Assembly (NCBI GenBank): GCA_963921425.1
Contig: OY992838.1
Coordinates: 1,426,001 to 1,490,000 of the forward strand
Source: Dryas octopetala
Lineage: Eukaryota; Streptophyta; Magnoliopsida; Rosales; Rosaceae
Length of the DNA: 64,000 nt
Reading direction: 5' to 3'
This document shows positions 45,790-56,408 of the stretch, piece after piece. The translations under genes and the position numbers were made by a program. Position 1 is the first letter of the stretch. Each line of letters opens with the position of its first letter. The notes beneath the pieces are model-generated. The model ran no database searches and was not told the origin of the DNA. It worked only from the letters and a program-made list of their open reading frames with translations.

Positions 45790-45832
<43 letters not shown>
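45422..45832. repeat. Three GA/CT microsatellites upstream of the ZHD5-like gene
   Basis: GA runs at 45422-45455 and 45605-45628 and a CT run at about 45794-45832. On the gene's strand the first two are CT tracts and the last is GA. All three lie within ~720 bp upstream of the start codon, in the likely leader and promoter. Confidence 0.9.
45504..45587 (-). CDS. Possible upstream ORF (27 aa) in the ZHD5-like leader
   Basis: An ATG at 45587 opens a 27-codon frame beginning MEAIRGAHQAVMLKMLLLL and ending in TGA, about 385 bp before the ZHD5-like start codon. The stop region reads CT|GTGAGT, a strong splice-donor match, so the frame may instead end at a leader intron. It is only a candidate; a signal-anchor-like Leu run is its main feature. 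Confidence 0.3.
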   Translation of the reverse strand: MEAIRGAHQAVMLKMLLLLTSLSFLQL

Positions 45833-45839
<7 letters not shown>

Positions 45840-48084
45840 GCAAGTTTTGCTGCAGCAGATTACAAAACAACCGACAACGTCATGTTCAGGCCTCTCCCAC
45901 GCCCTGCCAAGGTGGGTCCCACCCCCCCCAACCCACCCCTTCATTATTGCCCCTTTCTATTTCTTATCTCAACACCCTTCACCCGAAAAAATGACCCAAA
46001 ATGCATATTTTCAGTACTACCACTCATGACTCATAGCCATTTGATGAGACGTAGCCTTGCTTCCTCGTAATCCTCCTTCAAATCCCATGTTTCCTTAATT
46101 AAACGCATACTAAGAAACCCCTATTAGCCTCCATAAACCTCAGTTTTACGAAAAAAACCATATGCATGCAAAAACATTAAACAAAATATATGGGTAAAAG
46201 TGAAAAAGTAGGAGTACTACTGTTCCAGTGCTGTGATGGTCCACAGTAGTGGCCTTGTCGTGTTGCTCTCTCAGTCTCTCTCCTCATCACTCTCTCTCTC
46301 TCTTCCCTCAATAGTCGTATGCATCAAAGGCTTGGTAGCTAACGTGCGGGTTCTGCTGCACCCTCTGAAACACACCACGCTTGCCCCAGCAAGCAAGGTC
46401 TTTACCTTTCTGTCATGCAATCGATGGCTTTTCTTTGTCTCTCTCTTTCCACGTCTTGGTACTTGCCTTGGCTAACTCAGCTCTGTTCACTGCCTCTGGG
46501 TGGTGCAGTACAGCTCCCCAACCAATTCAATTCGCTTCAATTTAAAACCACCTTACGTAAATAAAGACAAACAATATTGGGGAAGATGAAAACACACCAA
46601 CTTCTTAACCAACTTGGAAAATAAATTTCACACTAACTTAATGTTCTCAAATAAATTTAATTAATTAATAATCATGCATGTATGATGTATACATGCACCT
46701 CCTCCAATAAATTAATACAACACCAAACACAAAATACCGTACTTACACGTGACATTTCTAATTTTTGGAACCATATATATCCGATTGGGGTCGGGAATGG
46801 GTTTGTGGAATTCAATATTTTTGAAAAAAAAAAATGCTTATAAAATTTTGTTAGTTCCATACCAAAAAAAAGAAGAATTATGGTTTTGATACTTGTATTT
46901 TAATTTTTATGTCATGTTTTACTAAGATAATTATAATTTCAATTATCTCAATAATTGATACTGTAATTTACTAATTATTTCAATTGTGTTTCAATTAATT
47001 TTGTTAATTTTTTAAAACGTAAAAAGTTTAATTTACTCTCTGCTTGCCTCTTACATGCCCTCACGTGACCAATATCAAATAATAGTGTACTTGCAAGTAT
47101 GAGCGACCGGATTTTGCATATATGTAAGTAGAAAATTAAATAACTATGAGTTTAAATAAATTAAACATATCAAAACTGGGTGTCTTTAATCTTGATAAGG
47201 CCTCCATTTTTTCTTCCATAAATTAATTATATAGTAGTTTGAGTGTGTTTTGATCTAGGAAGGGGGGACAGAACAGGTTTGAGTATGTTTTGAAATATGA
47301 ATTCCGTGAAATGACCATACGAGCGAAATGTTACACTACAAGCCTACAAGCGAGAGTGTTCTCAGATTTGATGATAGCCTCCTTTAACACTTAATAGGTA
47401 GAGGACCAGAGGTCCTACAACTGTGGCCTGCAAATTTTAAAATACAAGGGTAAAGCCCGGCCAACTTGTATAGTCAAATCTAGCTTTTTAAACGGTCTCT
47501 TGGGCTCACGGCCCACCTCTTTTTAATGTAGCCATCAACATCAACTAGCTAGCCCAATTACACTTTTGGGTCCTCTTGGGTTCTTTTCACTTGATAATGA
47601 TATATTTTGAAAAGGGTCCTAAACCCAAATATCTAATATGAGAATCATCAACTTAGCATAAGAACAATTGCTTGAAATTTTGATTTCATTAGTAGCATAT
47701 ATATTTAAAAATTTTGAATCCGCTACTTGTCCGTATTTTTATTATTAGTCATATATTTATTATTCAATAGTAACTACTTGTTCGTATTTTTATTATTAGT
47801 CATATATTTATTATTCAATAGTAACTAGTAAAAGATAAAATAAATTTGTAACACTGAATGTGAATGTGAGTAAAATTAAATAAACTATTATATTTATATT
47901 ACATAGTTAAAATAAAACAGAAATATTAAAGAAAACAGAGAATCCAAATCCGGCAATACATCATTCTAATACAATTTATTTAAAACATGAAGTGTACAAC
48001 AAGTAATTAGACAATTCATCAACCTTAGTCCATCAGAAATGATTTTCCTTAATTTTCCAACAAAGTCTATCTCATAGTACTCTC
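45833..48084. other. Intergenic region, no gene seen
   Basis: The ZHD5-like promoter on the left. Otherwise AT-rich DNA with a 51-bp tandem duplication (47723-47773 and 47774-47824). No coding signal was recognised between 45950 and the 3' end of the interrupted ligase gene. Confidence 0.65.
47723..47824. repeat. 51-bp tandem duplication
   Basis: Two copies beginning CTACTTGT and ending CAATAGTAA differ at about one base. Confidence 0.9.
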
Positions 48085-48487
48085 TCACAAAAGAGAGGGC
48101 AATGAGGGACGAACTAAAGCATTCGAGAATGAGAGAAATACCTCTCCTCGATCTTCTTCTTTCCCTCCTCTCTCCCTTCCCTTACTCTCATCATCAACTC
48201 TGATGCCAAATCTGGAAACAAAGGAGGCACCATAATCAGCACCAAACCTCATCTCCATCAAAACGCTCGTTTTGCCTCCAACAAGCATGTCCTTGGCTGC
48301 CCACCTCTGTATTTTACCCGAAGTAGTTTTGGGCACACTTCCAGTCCTCACAAGAAGCACCATTCCAACTTCAACTCTCTCCTCCTCCATCACACCTTTT
48401 CTCACTCCCTCACACAATTTCCTCAAAACCCCACCGTCCTTCTCACACTCACTCCTCTGCATCTCCACAACAACCACAATCGTATCC

Positions 48488-48492
48488 CTAAC
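48488..48492. repeat. Target-site duplication, left copy (CTAAC)
   Basis: Five bases CTAAC directly before the left LTR, matched by CTAAC at 53155-53159 after the right LTR. Five bases is the usual copia duplication size. Confidence 0.9.
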
Positions 48493-48809
48493 TGTAGAAA
48501 CACATAAACATAAAATAGACAAGATTTAGAGTGGTTTAGCAAAGAGGCCAACGTCCACTGTAGAAGCTGATAGCTATTATTCATGAAAACTCAGATATGA
48601 GATTTTCCAATATATAGAATACAATCACCAATTCAGAGAAGAGAAGCTCAAGAGCCACCAACATATTAATTACATATTACAGTTCCCAAAGAGACCTTAT
48701 CACTCCCAATATTACAGCTAGCCGCCTTAGGATTAAATGACAAACAGACAAGGCAGTGACTGCCTATATTGGGCAGAGTAATTCCAATACTAGCAGAGTA
48801 ATTCCAATA
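48493..48809 (-). repeat. Copia 3' LTR (left in window)
   Basis: 317 bp, no difference found by eye against the right LTR. On the element strand it begins TATTGGAAT and ends TTTCTACA, so the 5' terminal dinucleotide is TA and not the usual TG. A short internal duplication (GCAGAGTAATTCCAATACTA) lies at its element-5' edge. Confidence 0.93.
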
Positions 48810-48816
48810 CTCCCCC

Positions 48817-51045
48817 TCAAGCTGAAGCGAAGATATCAATCGAGCCAAGCTTGGATAAGATGGCTTGAAAAGGTGCTGATGGCAAACCTTTAGTGAAAAC
48901 ATCAGCCAATTGCTCATGGCTGCGGACGAACACAGGTTGAATAACATTGGATTGAACCTTTTCGCGAACAAAATGACAGTCCACTTCGATGTGTTTGGTT
49001 CGCTCATGAAACACCGGATTAGAAGCTATGTGCATCGCAGCTTGATTGTCGCAGAACATATCAGCTGGTTGTGAGGGCTTGTACCCCAAGTCATTGAGTA
49101 AGGCCCGAAGCCAGATCAGTTCGCTTGTGGTGGATGCCATTGCTCTATATTCTGCCTCAGCGCTAGAGCGAGCAACTACACCCTGTTTTTTGCTTTTCCA
49201 AGTAACTAAATTCCCTCCAACAAAGGTGCAGAACCCGGTTGTAGACTTTCGCTCAATTGGACATCCAGCCCAATCTGCATCACTATACCCAACAATACGA
49301 ATATGCTCATTTTTCTTCATCAAAATTCCTCTTCCTGGACTTCCTTTCAAATACTGAAGAATTCGGTCTACGGCCTTCATGTGATTGGTTCTTGGAGCAT
49401 GCATAAATTGACTGACTTTGCTCACTGCATAAGTGATATCAGGGCGAGTAACAGTGAGGTAAATTAGCCGACCAACCAATCTTTGATATTGACCTATGTC
49501 AGTTAACAGGTCACCATCCAAATTGAGTTTGGTGCTACTATCACAAGGATTATCCACTGGCTTTACACCTAATTTCCCAGTCTCTTGTAATAAGTCTAAT
49601 ACATATTTTCTTTGGTTGAGATGCAAGCCTTTCTGCGAATAAGCAATCTCAATTCCAAGAAAGTATTTTAGAAGGCCCAAATCCTTAATAGCAAATTTGG
49701 TATGAAGAACAGATTTGAGATGAGTTATTTCTGCCTGGTCACTTCCTGTAACAATGAGATCATCAACATACACCAAAACAATTGTAATACCTGATGATTG
49801 TTTCTTAACAAACAATGAAGAATCAGCGCCACTTCTTTGAAACCCTGTACTTGTAAGAGTTGCGCTAAGTTTGGAATACCAGGCGCGAGGTGATTGCTTA
49901 AGCCCATAAAGGGCTTTATTCAACTTGCAGACTATGCCTTCTTGAGACTCTTGCAGATGACCAGGAGGAAGGCGCATAAAAACCTCTTCTTCTAGCTCTC
50001 CATGTAAAAAAGCGTTTTTTACATCCATTTGAAACAAAGGCCAGCTGTGATTGACAGCAACAGATATAAGAACACGAACACTGTTCATTTTGGCAACTGG
50101 AGCAAAAGTTTCCTTATAATCGACTCCATAGGTTTGGGTGAAACCCTTGGCAACAAGCCTTGCCTTGTACCTTTCAATTGATCCATCATTCTTATATTTG
50201 ATTTTAAATACCCACTTGCAGCCGACTGGTCTCTTTCCCTTTGGTAACTTGACAATTTCCCAAGTATTATTTTCTTTGAGGGCTTGAAGTTCCTCCTTCA
50301 TTGCATTTCTCCAAACCCCATGCAAGTTTGCTTCGTGAAAGCTAGTAGGTTCTGACATCTTTGAGATATTGCTCAAAAAAGCATAATATGATGGTGAAAC
50401 CTTATCATAGCTCAAGTGGCTTTGAATTGGGTGCACTGCAGTATGATAGGTAACGTAATCATTCAACTTTGCTGGCTGTGTATGTGGTCTAGATGATCTC
50501 CGTGGGCCAGCATCCTCTGATGTGCTAGGGATGTCAGTGATAGTTAGAGATGACTCATTAACTTGTGGTGATGCATCTCGTGAGGTAGCAGAGACCATTG
50601 GAGCTTCATCATTTACTGGATTAAGAACTTCAGTTGTATCTATGATAGGAAGGGTAGCTGAATCAAGTGAGAACTCCCCCTGAAACAGATCCTTATTTTT
50701 CTGAAAATAGGGTTCTTCCTCAACAAAGGAGACATCTCTGGAGATAACCATCTTTTTCTCCTTTGGATTATAGCACTTGTACCCTTTTTGTGTGGAAGAG
50801 TATCCAAGGAATACACATCTAGCTGCTCTAGGATCAAACTTATCACGATGTGGCGCTTGAATATGAACATAACACAGGCAACCAAAAATTCGTAGATGAG
50901 CCAAATCAATCTTCCTATTTTTAAGAACTTCCATAGGAGACTTGGAGCCAAGAACACGGCTAGGTAGCCTGTTTATCAAGTATGCAGCAGTAAGAACCCC
51001 GTAAGACCAATAAAGCTTTGGGACATTCATTTGAATCATAAGAGA
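48817..51045 (-). CDS. Copia integrase C-terminus, reverse transcriptase and RNase H (3' ORF)
   Basis: Continues the polyprotein in the next frame after the A7 run; upstream codons of this frame to 51159 are not natural protein. Includes the integrase C-terminal region (LINRLPSRVL), the reverse transcriptase with catalytic YVDDLIVTG, and RNase H with SDADWAG, SSAEAEYRAMAS and the terminal HIEVDCHFVREKV. RT and RNase H are open throughout. The last codons extend to the polypurine tract. Confidence 0.9.
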   Translation of the reverse strand, partial: SLMIQMNVPKLYWSYGVLTAAYLINRLPSRVLGSKSPMEVLKNRKIDLAHLRIFGCLCYVHIQAPHRDKFDPRAARCVFLGYSSTQKGYKCYNPKEKKMVISRDVSFVEEEPYFQKNKDLFQGEFSLDSATLPIIDTTEVLNPVNDEAPMVSATSRDASPQVNESSLTITDIPSTSEDAGPRRSSRPHTQPAKLNDYVTYHTAVHPIQSHLSYDKVSPSYYAFLSNISKMSEPTSFHEANLHGVWRNAMKEELQALKENNTWEIVKLPKGKRPVGCKWVFKIKYKNDGSIERYKARLVAKGFTQTYGVDYKETFAPVAKMNSVRVLISVAVNHSWPLFQMDVKNAFLHGELEEEVFMRLPPGHLQESQEGIVCKLNKALYGLKQSPRAWYSKLSATLTSTGFQRSGADSSLFVKKQSSGITIVLVYVDDLIVTGSDQAEITHLKSVLHTKFAIKDLGLLKYFLGIEIAYSQKGLHLNQRKYVLDLLQETGKLGVKPVDNPCDSSTKLNLDGDLLTDIGQYQRLVGRLIYLTVTRPDITYAVSKVSQFMHAPRTNHMKAVDRILQYLKGSPGRGILMKKNEHIRIVGYSDADWAGCPIERKSTTGFCTFVGGNLVTWKSKKQGVVARSSAEAEYRAMASTTSELIWLRALLNDLGYKPSQPADMFCDNQAAMHIASNPVFHERTKHIEVDCHFVREKVQSNVIQPVFVRSHEQLADVFTKGLPSAPFQAILSKLGSIDIFASA

Positions 51046-52771
51046 TCGAGTTTTTTTCCAAAAGATCTCGATTCTTCCTTTCTGCCACTCCGTTCTGTTG
51101 CGGAGTTCCCACACAGCTGGTCTCATGAATGATTCCATGATCAGATAAATAATGAGCAAGATTGCTATTCATGTATTCTGTCCCATTGTCAGAACTAAAT
51201 GGAATTCGAGATTTCTTAGAAAGGTGACATACTTCACAACTGCTAGTTTCAGTATTCATGGAAGGAAAAAGATGAGATAAAACTCTACTTGAGGGATGGC
51301 CCAGTCTCTTATGCCACAAGTCGTTGGCTTCTAAGGTCTTCACTTGAAAAACCTTTGGATTATTGGGGGTTGTTTGCAGCAAATAGAGACCATTAGAATA
51401 GACGCCCTTACCAATCTTCTTCCCTGATTTCCGATCCTGAAAAACCACACAGTGAGGAGAAAAAATCACATCACAATTGAGCTCATTTGTGAGCTTTCCA
51501 ACTGATAGAAGTTGTAACGGAAATGAGGGAATGTAAAGGGCTGCAGAGCTGATTTGGGAGTCAAAGAAGTTGAATTTTCCATGACCCACAATAGGAACAG
51601 AAGTGCCATTAGCGAGAGAAACAGATTGACCATTACTTGTATGGTTGAAATTATGAAGGCATTTTTTGTTATTTGTCATGTGGTCTGTAGCTCCACTATC
51701 AATCACCCAAGTGTTAGCTCTTGTAACAAGATATGCTAATGCAGTAAGAGAGGCATGAACAGTACCTGGGGCATGAGCACTAGAAGAAGCACTTGAAGGT
51801 GAGTTTTCATTCTTACTCATTTGTTGCAGCAGTTGTGTAAGTTGCCCAATTAAAGCAGATGTATTTGAAGATCCTTGTTGAGCATGAGTGTTTGAAGACA
51901 CTTGATGAGCAACACTATCTGTAGCCATGTTTGATGTCCTTTCAGTAGTAGACTTAATATCCCTTCCAAACTTTGGCTTTAAGTGTGGATGAAGGATCCA
52001 ACACTTGTCCTTGGAGTGCCTTGATTGGTGGCAGTAGTCGCATACAACATTAGTTCTTCGCCCTTTTACAAAGTTGTTATCTCCTTTCCTTTTATCAGCA
52101 GAAAAAGCACGAGCATCTGAGGTTCCAGAGGGAGCTTTAGAGTTCATCACCATTTTTCTGACTTCCTCTCGCTGAACCGTTGTGCAAGCATTGGAGAAGG
52201 ACGGCAGCTCAGTACTCATGAGAATATGGCTTCTGAGATCTTCATATTCTGGATCAAGGCTAGCAAGTAGCTGAAATATTTTATCCTCCTCTGCTCTTTT
52301 CAGAAGGATTGTTGAATCAGTAGTGTGAGGCCTATATAGATCAAGCTCATTCCACATACTCTTTAATTTTCCAAGATGTTCAATGAAGGACTTTCCATCT
52401 TGGGAGATTCCGGCTATGTCTTTCTTTAGTTGAAAGATCCGTGCCGCATTATTTTGGTGACCATACATTTCCCTAACAGATTCCCAAAGGTGATGAGCAG
52501 AATCAGAATAGCTAAAGATTTCTGCAACTCGGGGCTCCATAGAGTTCAAAATCCATGACATAACTAGTTGGTCTTTAGCCAACCAGTCTTCATACTTTGG
52601 ATTTTCAACAGCTGGCGCAAGAATCCTTCCATTGATGTGCCCAAGTTTCGATTTCCCTCCAAGAGCCAAGGTAACAGCTCTTGACCAAGGGAGGAAGTTG
52701 AGCCCATTAAGCAAAATAGAACAGAGGCGCATGTTTGAGTTAACCTCAACCTTTTCTTGTTCGTCACCCAT
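50960..52771 (-). CDS. Copia gag, protease and integrase part (5' ORF, defective)
   Basis: Begins at ATG 52771 (MGDEQEKVEV). Contains the gag UBN2-type region, the CCHC zinc knuckle CDYCHQSRHSKDKC, the aspartic protease motif WVIDSGATDHM, and the integrase pre-core LWHKRLGHPSSR. The integrase core keeps the second Asp (SDNGTEY) and the Glu (PQQNGVAERKN). The segment that should carry the first catalytic Asp, normally 70-80 residues between CHLSKKSRIPF and SDNGTEY, is missing near 51193. Past the core, a run of seven A (51051-51057) shifts the frame and the ORF ends in unrelated residues at 50960. Confidence 0.9.
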   Translation of the reverse strand: MGDEQEKVEVNSNMRLCSILLNGLNFLPWSRAVTLALGGKSKLGHINGRILAPAVENPKYEDWLAKDQLVMSWILNSMEPRVAEIFSYSDSAHHLWESVREMYGHQNNAARIFQLKKDIAGISQDGKSFIEHLGKLKSMWNELDLYRPHTTDSTILLKRAEEDKIFQLLASLDPEYEDLRSHILMSTELPSFSNACTTVQREEVRKMVMNSKAPSGTSDARAFSADKRKGDNNFVKGRRTNVVCDYCHQSRHSKDKCWILHPHLKPKFGRDIKSTTERTSNMATDSVAHQVSSNTHAQQGSSNTSALIGQLTQLLQQMSKNENSPSSASSSAHAPGTVHASLTALAYLVTRANTWVIDSGATDHMTNNKKCLHNFNHTSNGQSVSLANGTSVPIVGHGKFNFFDSQISSAALYIPSFPLQLLSVGKLTNELNCDVIFSPHCVVFQDRKSGKKIGKGVYSNGLYLLQTTPNNPKVFQVKTLEANDLWHKRLGHPSSRVLSHLFPSMNTETSSCEVCHLSKKSRIPFSSDNGTEYMNSNLAHYLSDHGIIHETSCVGTPQQNGVAERKNRDLLEKNSISYDSNECPKALLVLRGSYCCILDKQAT

Positions 52772-52837
52772 TAGATTAAACAAGAATTGTTAAAACAAGA
52801 CAGAAGTTTCAGGATTGAAATTTCTGCTCTGATACCA

Positions 52838-53154
52838 TGTAGAAACACATAAACATAAAATAGACAAGATTTAGAGTGGTTTAGCAAAGAGGCCAACGTC
52901 CACTGTAGAAGCTGATAGCTATTATTCATGAAAACTCAGATATGAGATTTTCCAATATATAGAATACAATCACCAATTCAGAGAAGAGAAGCTCAAGAGC
53001 CACCAACATATTAATTACATATTACAGTTCCCAAAGAGACCTTATCACTCCCAATATTACAGCTAGCCGCCTTAGGATTAAATGACAAACAGACAAGGCA
53101 GTGACTGCCTATATTGGGCAGAGTAATTCCAATACTAGCAGAGTAATTCCAATA
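52838..53154 (-). repeat. Copia 5' LTR (right in window)
   Basis: 317 bp copy of the left LTR, directly adjoining the PBS at 52837. Its right edge meets the target duplication at 53155-53159. Confidence 0.93.
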
Positions 53155-54244
53155 CTAACCTTAAACGCAGCCACACATCCACCTCTCAGAAACCCCGGAC
53201 TGCTATTATACGCCGCCGTTTCGATGTAATGAGGATGGATTTCCATCCTTTTTTCCTCGTTTTTCAGTTTGATAACGTCGACACATCGACCCGTCACAAA
53301 AAGGTACCTATGTTCTCCTTTCACAACGCCTCTGTCCCCGGTCCGTACATAGCATGGACCCACCTTGTTCCTTAGTCTTCCATAATAAACCTCGCGAGTC
53401 AACGAAGGGTGGTCTAAGTAACCAGAGGCATTGCTTGGAGATGAGACCCAAATCTCTCCTTCAATCCCATCCTCAACGACCTCGTGTGTCTCTTCGTTTA
53501 CGACAACGATATCCATGTCCTCCAATTCGTCGTCGTTTTGATAATCGAGCCTTGCACTTGGCAACAGCTTGTTGTGAGATGGAAGAATGTGAGGATCACT
53601 GCCTGGTCTCCACGCAGTCGAAACAAACGTACAATTCTCTGCTAAGCCGTAGGATGGAGATATAGACGACGGATTTAACCCCAAGGGCCTAAACACATGA
53701 ATAAATTTTTGGACAGCGTCTCTGTAAATGGGCTCATTAATAATAATGAGATTTTGCAGACTCCAGAGATTTATAGGCGAAGTTCCTTCATCAACCCCGC
53801 CGCGTTTGACAACTAGAGGCAAAGCGAAGGAAGGGACCGGAGTGCAAGTGGCGTTGAAATTTGAAATGAGTTCAAGCCACAGCCTCGGCCTTTTGATGAA
53901 CGCGTGTGGTGAGGCCAACACGCACGTGGCACCGGACACAATGGTCAGTAGCAGAAACATGAGCCCGCAATCGTGGTACTGAGGCAGCCACGACACGATC
54001 ACGCTGTTCGGGTGAAGATCGTAGGCTTTTCTCGCTGTCCTCACGTTGTGCGCAGCTGAGCCGGCTGTGACCAGCACCGGCTTTGGGATCCCGGTGGCTC
54101 CGGACGTGTACTGGACCAAATACAACTCCTCGGCTTTGCAACCATTATATGATGACTCTCTTGCCATGTCTTTGGTTTTGACATCACACGTGGCGATCCA
54201 CCGGAGATTCTGCAGCATATGTACAAGCTTTTTGCTCTTGTTTG

Positions 54245-54245
<1 letters not shown>

Positions 54246-54300
<55 letters not shown>

Positions 54301-54302
54301 AT
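54246..54302. repeat. (GAT)n coding microsatellite, serine tract in the ligase-like gene
   Basis: About 19 GAT units on the + strand. On the gene's strand they read in the TCA frame as serines. Repeat-length changes would stay in frame. Confidence 0.95.
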
Positions 54303-55265
54303 GTATTGGTGAATCGTTGTGATGTAATCTTGGTGAGCAATGGCAGCCTTGGGCTTTGTTTGTGAGAGGACCCTTATAAGGTGGTGAAAATTGTGTTGAA
54401 CCACAGACAGGTTTGGCGGGAAAACGGGTACGCTCAAAAGGCCACCTCTTTGGCACCCAAAGATGGTCTCCACGAGTTCGAGCCCCGGAGAGCATAGAAT
54501 GACGACAGTATCACCTCTTTCAAGTGGAAATTTAGTGAGCAACTGAGAAGAAATGCACTGTACAGAGTCATTGAGCTCAGCATAGGTGAGGGTCGAATTG
54601 GAATTAGCACTCTGGGTCGGGTTATTGGCCGGGCCATCGTCGACCCAAATGAAGGCTGGCTTGGACCGGAAGGCCGGAAGGTTGGCCCATACTTGGAGGT
54701 ACAGGTCCACCACAGGTTGGTCAGGAAAGGAAAGATCATAATTCTCGTAGTTCTTCATATTTCTTTTTGTGTGTTTTTTGCTAAGGGACTTGTACAGATT
54801 GAGTCCATTTTATAGTTTACAAGGTTGAGGATTCTTATACAGATTTAGAGTATAAGACATTTGATAGTGGCCAAGGTGCATGCATGTATGAGTTAATTAA
54901 ACTACAAAAACTAGAAAAGAGAATAAGAAATATTCCAGTAGAATATCCCACTTTAATCTTAAAAACTGTGATAATTAAGAAAAGCGTCGCAGAATTGGCA
55001 TATATTGTTGATGTTTGTTCGTGTATTGTAGTCCACCATGGCTGTTTGTGAACTGTGATTCACTATTAATTAATGTGAAAGGCATATCTCCAGCTGCCGT
55101 CCTAATATTCAGTTATCGCAGGTGGAATACACATTTAGTTTTGGATTAACCTTTTTGATTGGTTTCCTCGCTAGCTAGTTCATTTTAGTGGGCAAATATA
55201 TATTCTTAACCACTAGAATTACAGACTTTTGATGGTGAAATATCTTTGCTTAATTATAATGTATG

Positions 55266-55404
55266 CTTTTACTAATATGGTTGCTTATTCAGTGAAACCA
55301 CTTAATCGATCCTTTGTTTGGTTTTACTAATAAGGTTTGCTTTTACTAATAAGCTAGGCTGCTTTTGCTAATAAGGTTTGCTTTTACTAATAAGGTAAGG
55401 TTGC
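55266..55404. repeat. Short tandem repeat array (CTTTTACTAATAAGGTTTG-like units)
   Basis: Four to five imperfect copies of a ~19-25-bp unit, irregularly spaced and separated by short unique bases. Confidence 0.7.
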
Positions 55405-55953
55405 TTAATTATTATGCTGCGACTCGAAGACAGTTTTGGTTGCCGATGATTACAAGAGCCCAGCTGTATCTAGCTAATGACAACGTCGACGTACCCAGTC
55501 AGCAATGAACGGATAATGCTGTACAAACAAAATCTAGTTTTACTTTATTAGTGGAGAACTTGCATGTCCCCGGGATATCCTCCTCTCTCTCTCCCTTTCT
55601 ATCTCTCTCCTCTCATTCTTCTCTTTTTGTGACACAAACATGTCCCTATCATGAAAACAAGCAAGTTATTTTATTAAAAAAACAACACTTAAATAAGAAA
55701 ATCATATTAATTAATTGATATTGATGGAATGTTTAAGAAAACTAGAGCAAACAATAAAACTATAGAAGAACTAACAAAAATTTGAATAAATAAGTGTGAT
55801 TTTAGTTCAATGGTTTGTGTATTTAGAATTTGAAGTGTGAAGATAAATAAGAAATCGGATACTGCTGAAATTCTACGTCACAACAACATGAAAAACATAA
55901 AGAAAAACAAAAACAAAAATCGAGCAAACCTCTATATAAGGCCTGCCTAAATC

Positions 55954-55995
55954 AAAACCGTAAAACCATGGCCTAAAAAATTAAAACCGTAAAAC
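55954..55995 (+). mobile_element. Poly(A) retroposition scar 9 (13-bp perfect repeat)
   Basis: Repeats AAAACCGTAAAAC at 55954-55966 and 55983-55995 flank a 16-base insert, CATGGCCT plus six A and TT. Carries the TGGCC end. Confidence 0.68.
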
Positions 55996-56408
55996 AATAG
56001 CTGGCCCAAATTGACATTTCAATCTGTAACACGTGATTTAACATAATCATTTGTTGGGGCTTCATCACCCTATTCACACTTGGTTCATTTGGAGAACCGG
56101 GTCTGGACTCCCTCTGTCAGTTTCGCAGGAACACTTAAAAGCCCAAATTAAAGAGAAAATTCGGATGCCAATTTTTTAGGTTTGGTACATCAACTTCAAA
56201 CCTCAGATTTTTAAAATGGAGGGATCAGATTAAAAAACCAAGTACCTTAGTGTCAGTGGCAACCAGCAACTCACACCGGTATGCACTTTATATGTCTATC
56301 TCTTCATGAAAATCTTACTCCTAGATGAGAAGCCAATTCCTGGATACACCCAGAAAAGACTCTTCACTAGAAACTCACATGTAGAGAAGCAGGCAGAGAA
56401 AACACTTT

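Larger units (their letters stand above)
48493..53154 (-). mobile_element. Ty1/copia LTR retrotransposon, 4662 bp, nearly complete
   Basis: Bounded by 317-bp LTRs (48493-48809 and 52838-53154) that appear identical, and by a perfect 5-bp target duplication. On the minus strand the PBS TGGTATCAGAGC (52826-52837, tRNA-iMet type) follows the 5' LTR directly. A polypurine tract GAGGGGGAG (48810-48818) precedes the 3' LTR. Gag-protease-integrase-RT-RNase H order is that of copia. The element sits in the same orientation as the ligase gene it interrupts. Its integrase core has an internal deletion and there is a frameshift after it (separate entries), so it is defective although very young. Confidence 0.97.
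48085..54758 (-). pseudogene. Fatty-acyl-AMP ligase-like adenylate-forming enzyme, split by a copia retrotransposon
   Basis: ANL-superfamily enzyme close to bacterial stand-alone FAALs, which activate an acyl chain as acyl-AMP. Coding parts are 53160-54758 (533 codons) and 48085-48492 (136 codons); without the element and one target-site copy the frame is continuous, predicting 668 aa and no introns. Motifs in the first part: YTSGATGIPKPV (A3, Lys at ~226), SWLPQYHDCGL, YGLAEN (A5), RTGDRG (A7), VTGRCVDVIK (A8). The catalytic A10 lysine motif (PKTTSGKIQR) lies in the second part, beyond the element. As it stands the first part reads a few codons into the LTR and stops (549 aa), so the product lacks the C-terminal lid. 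A serine tract coded by (ATC)n is at about residues 153-171. The C-terminal tail after A10 is unusually long. Confidence 0.85.
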
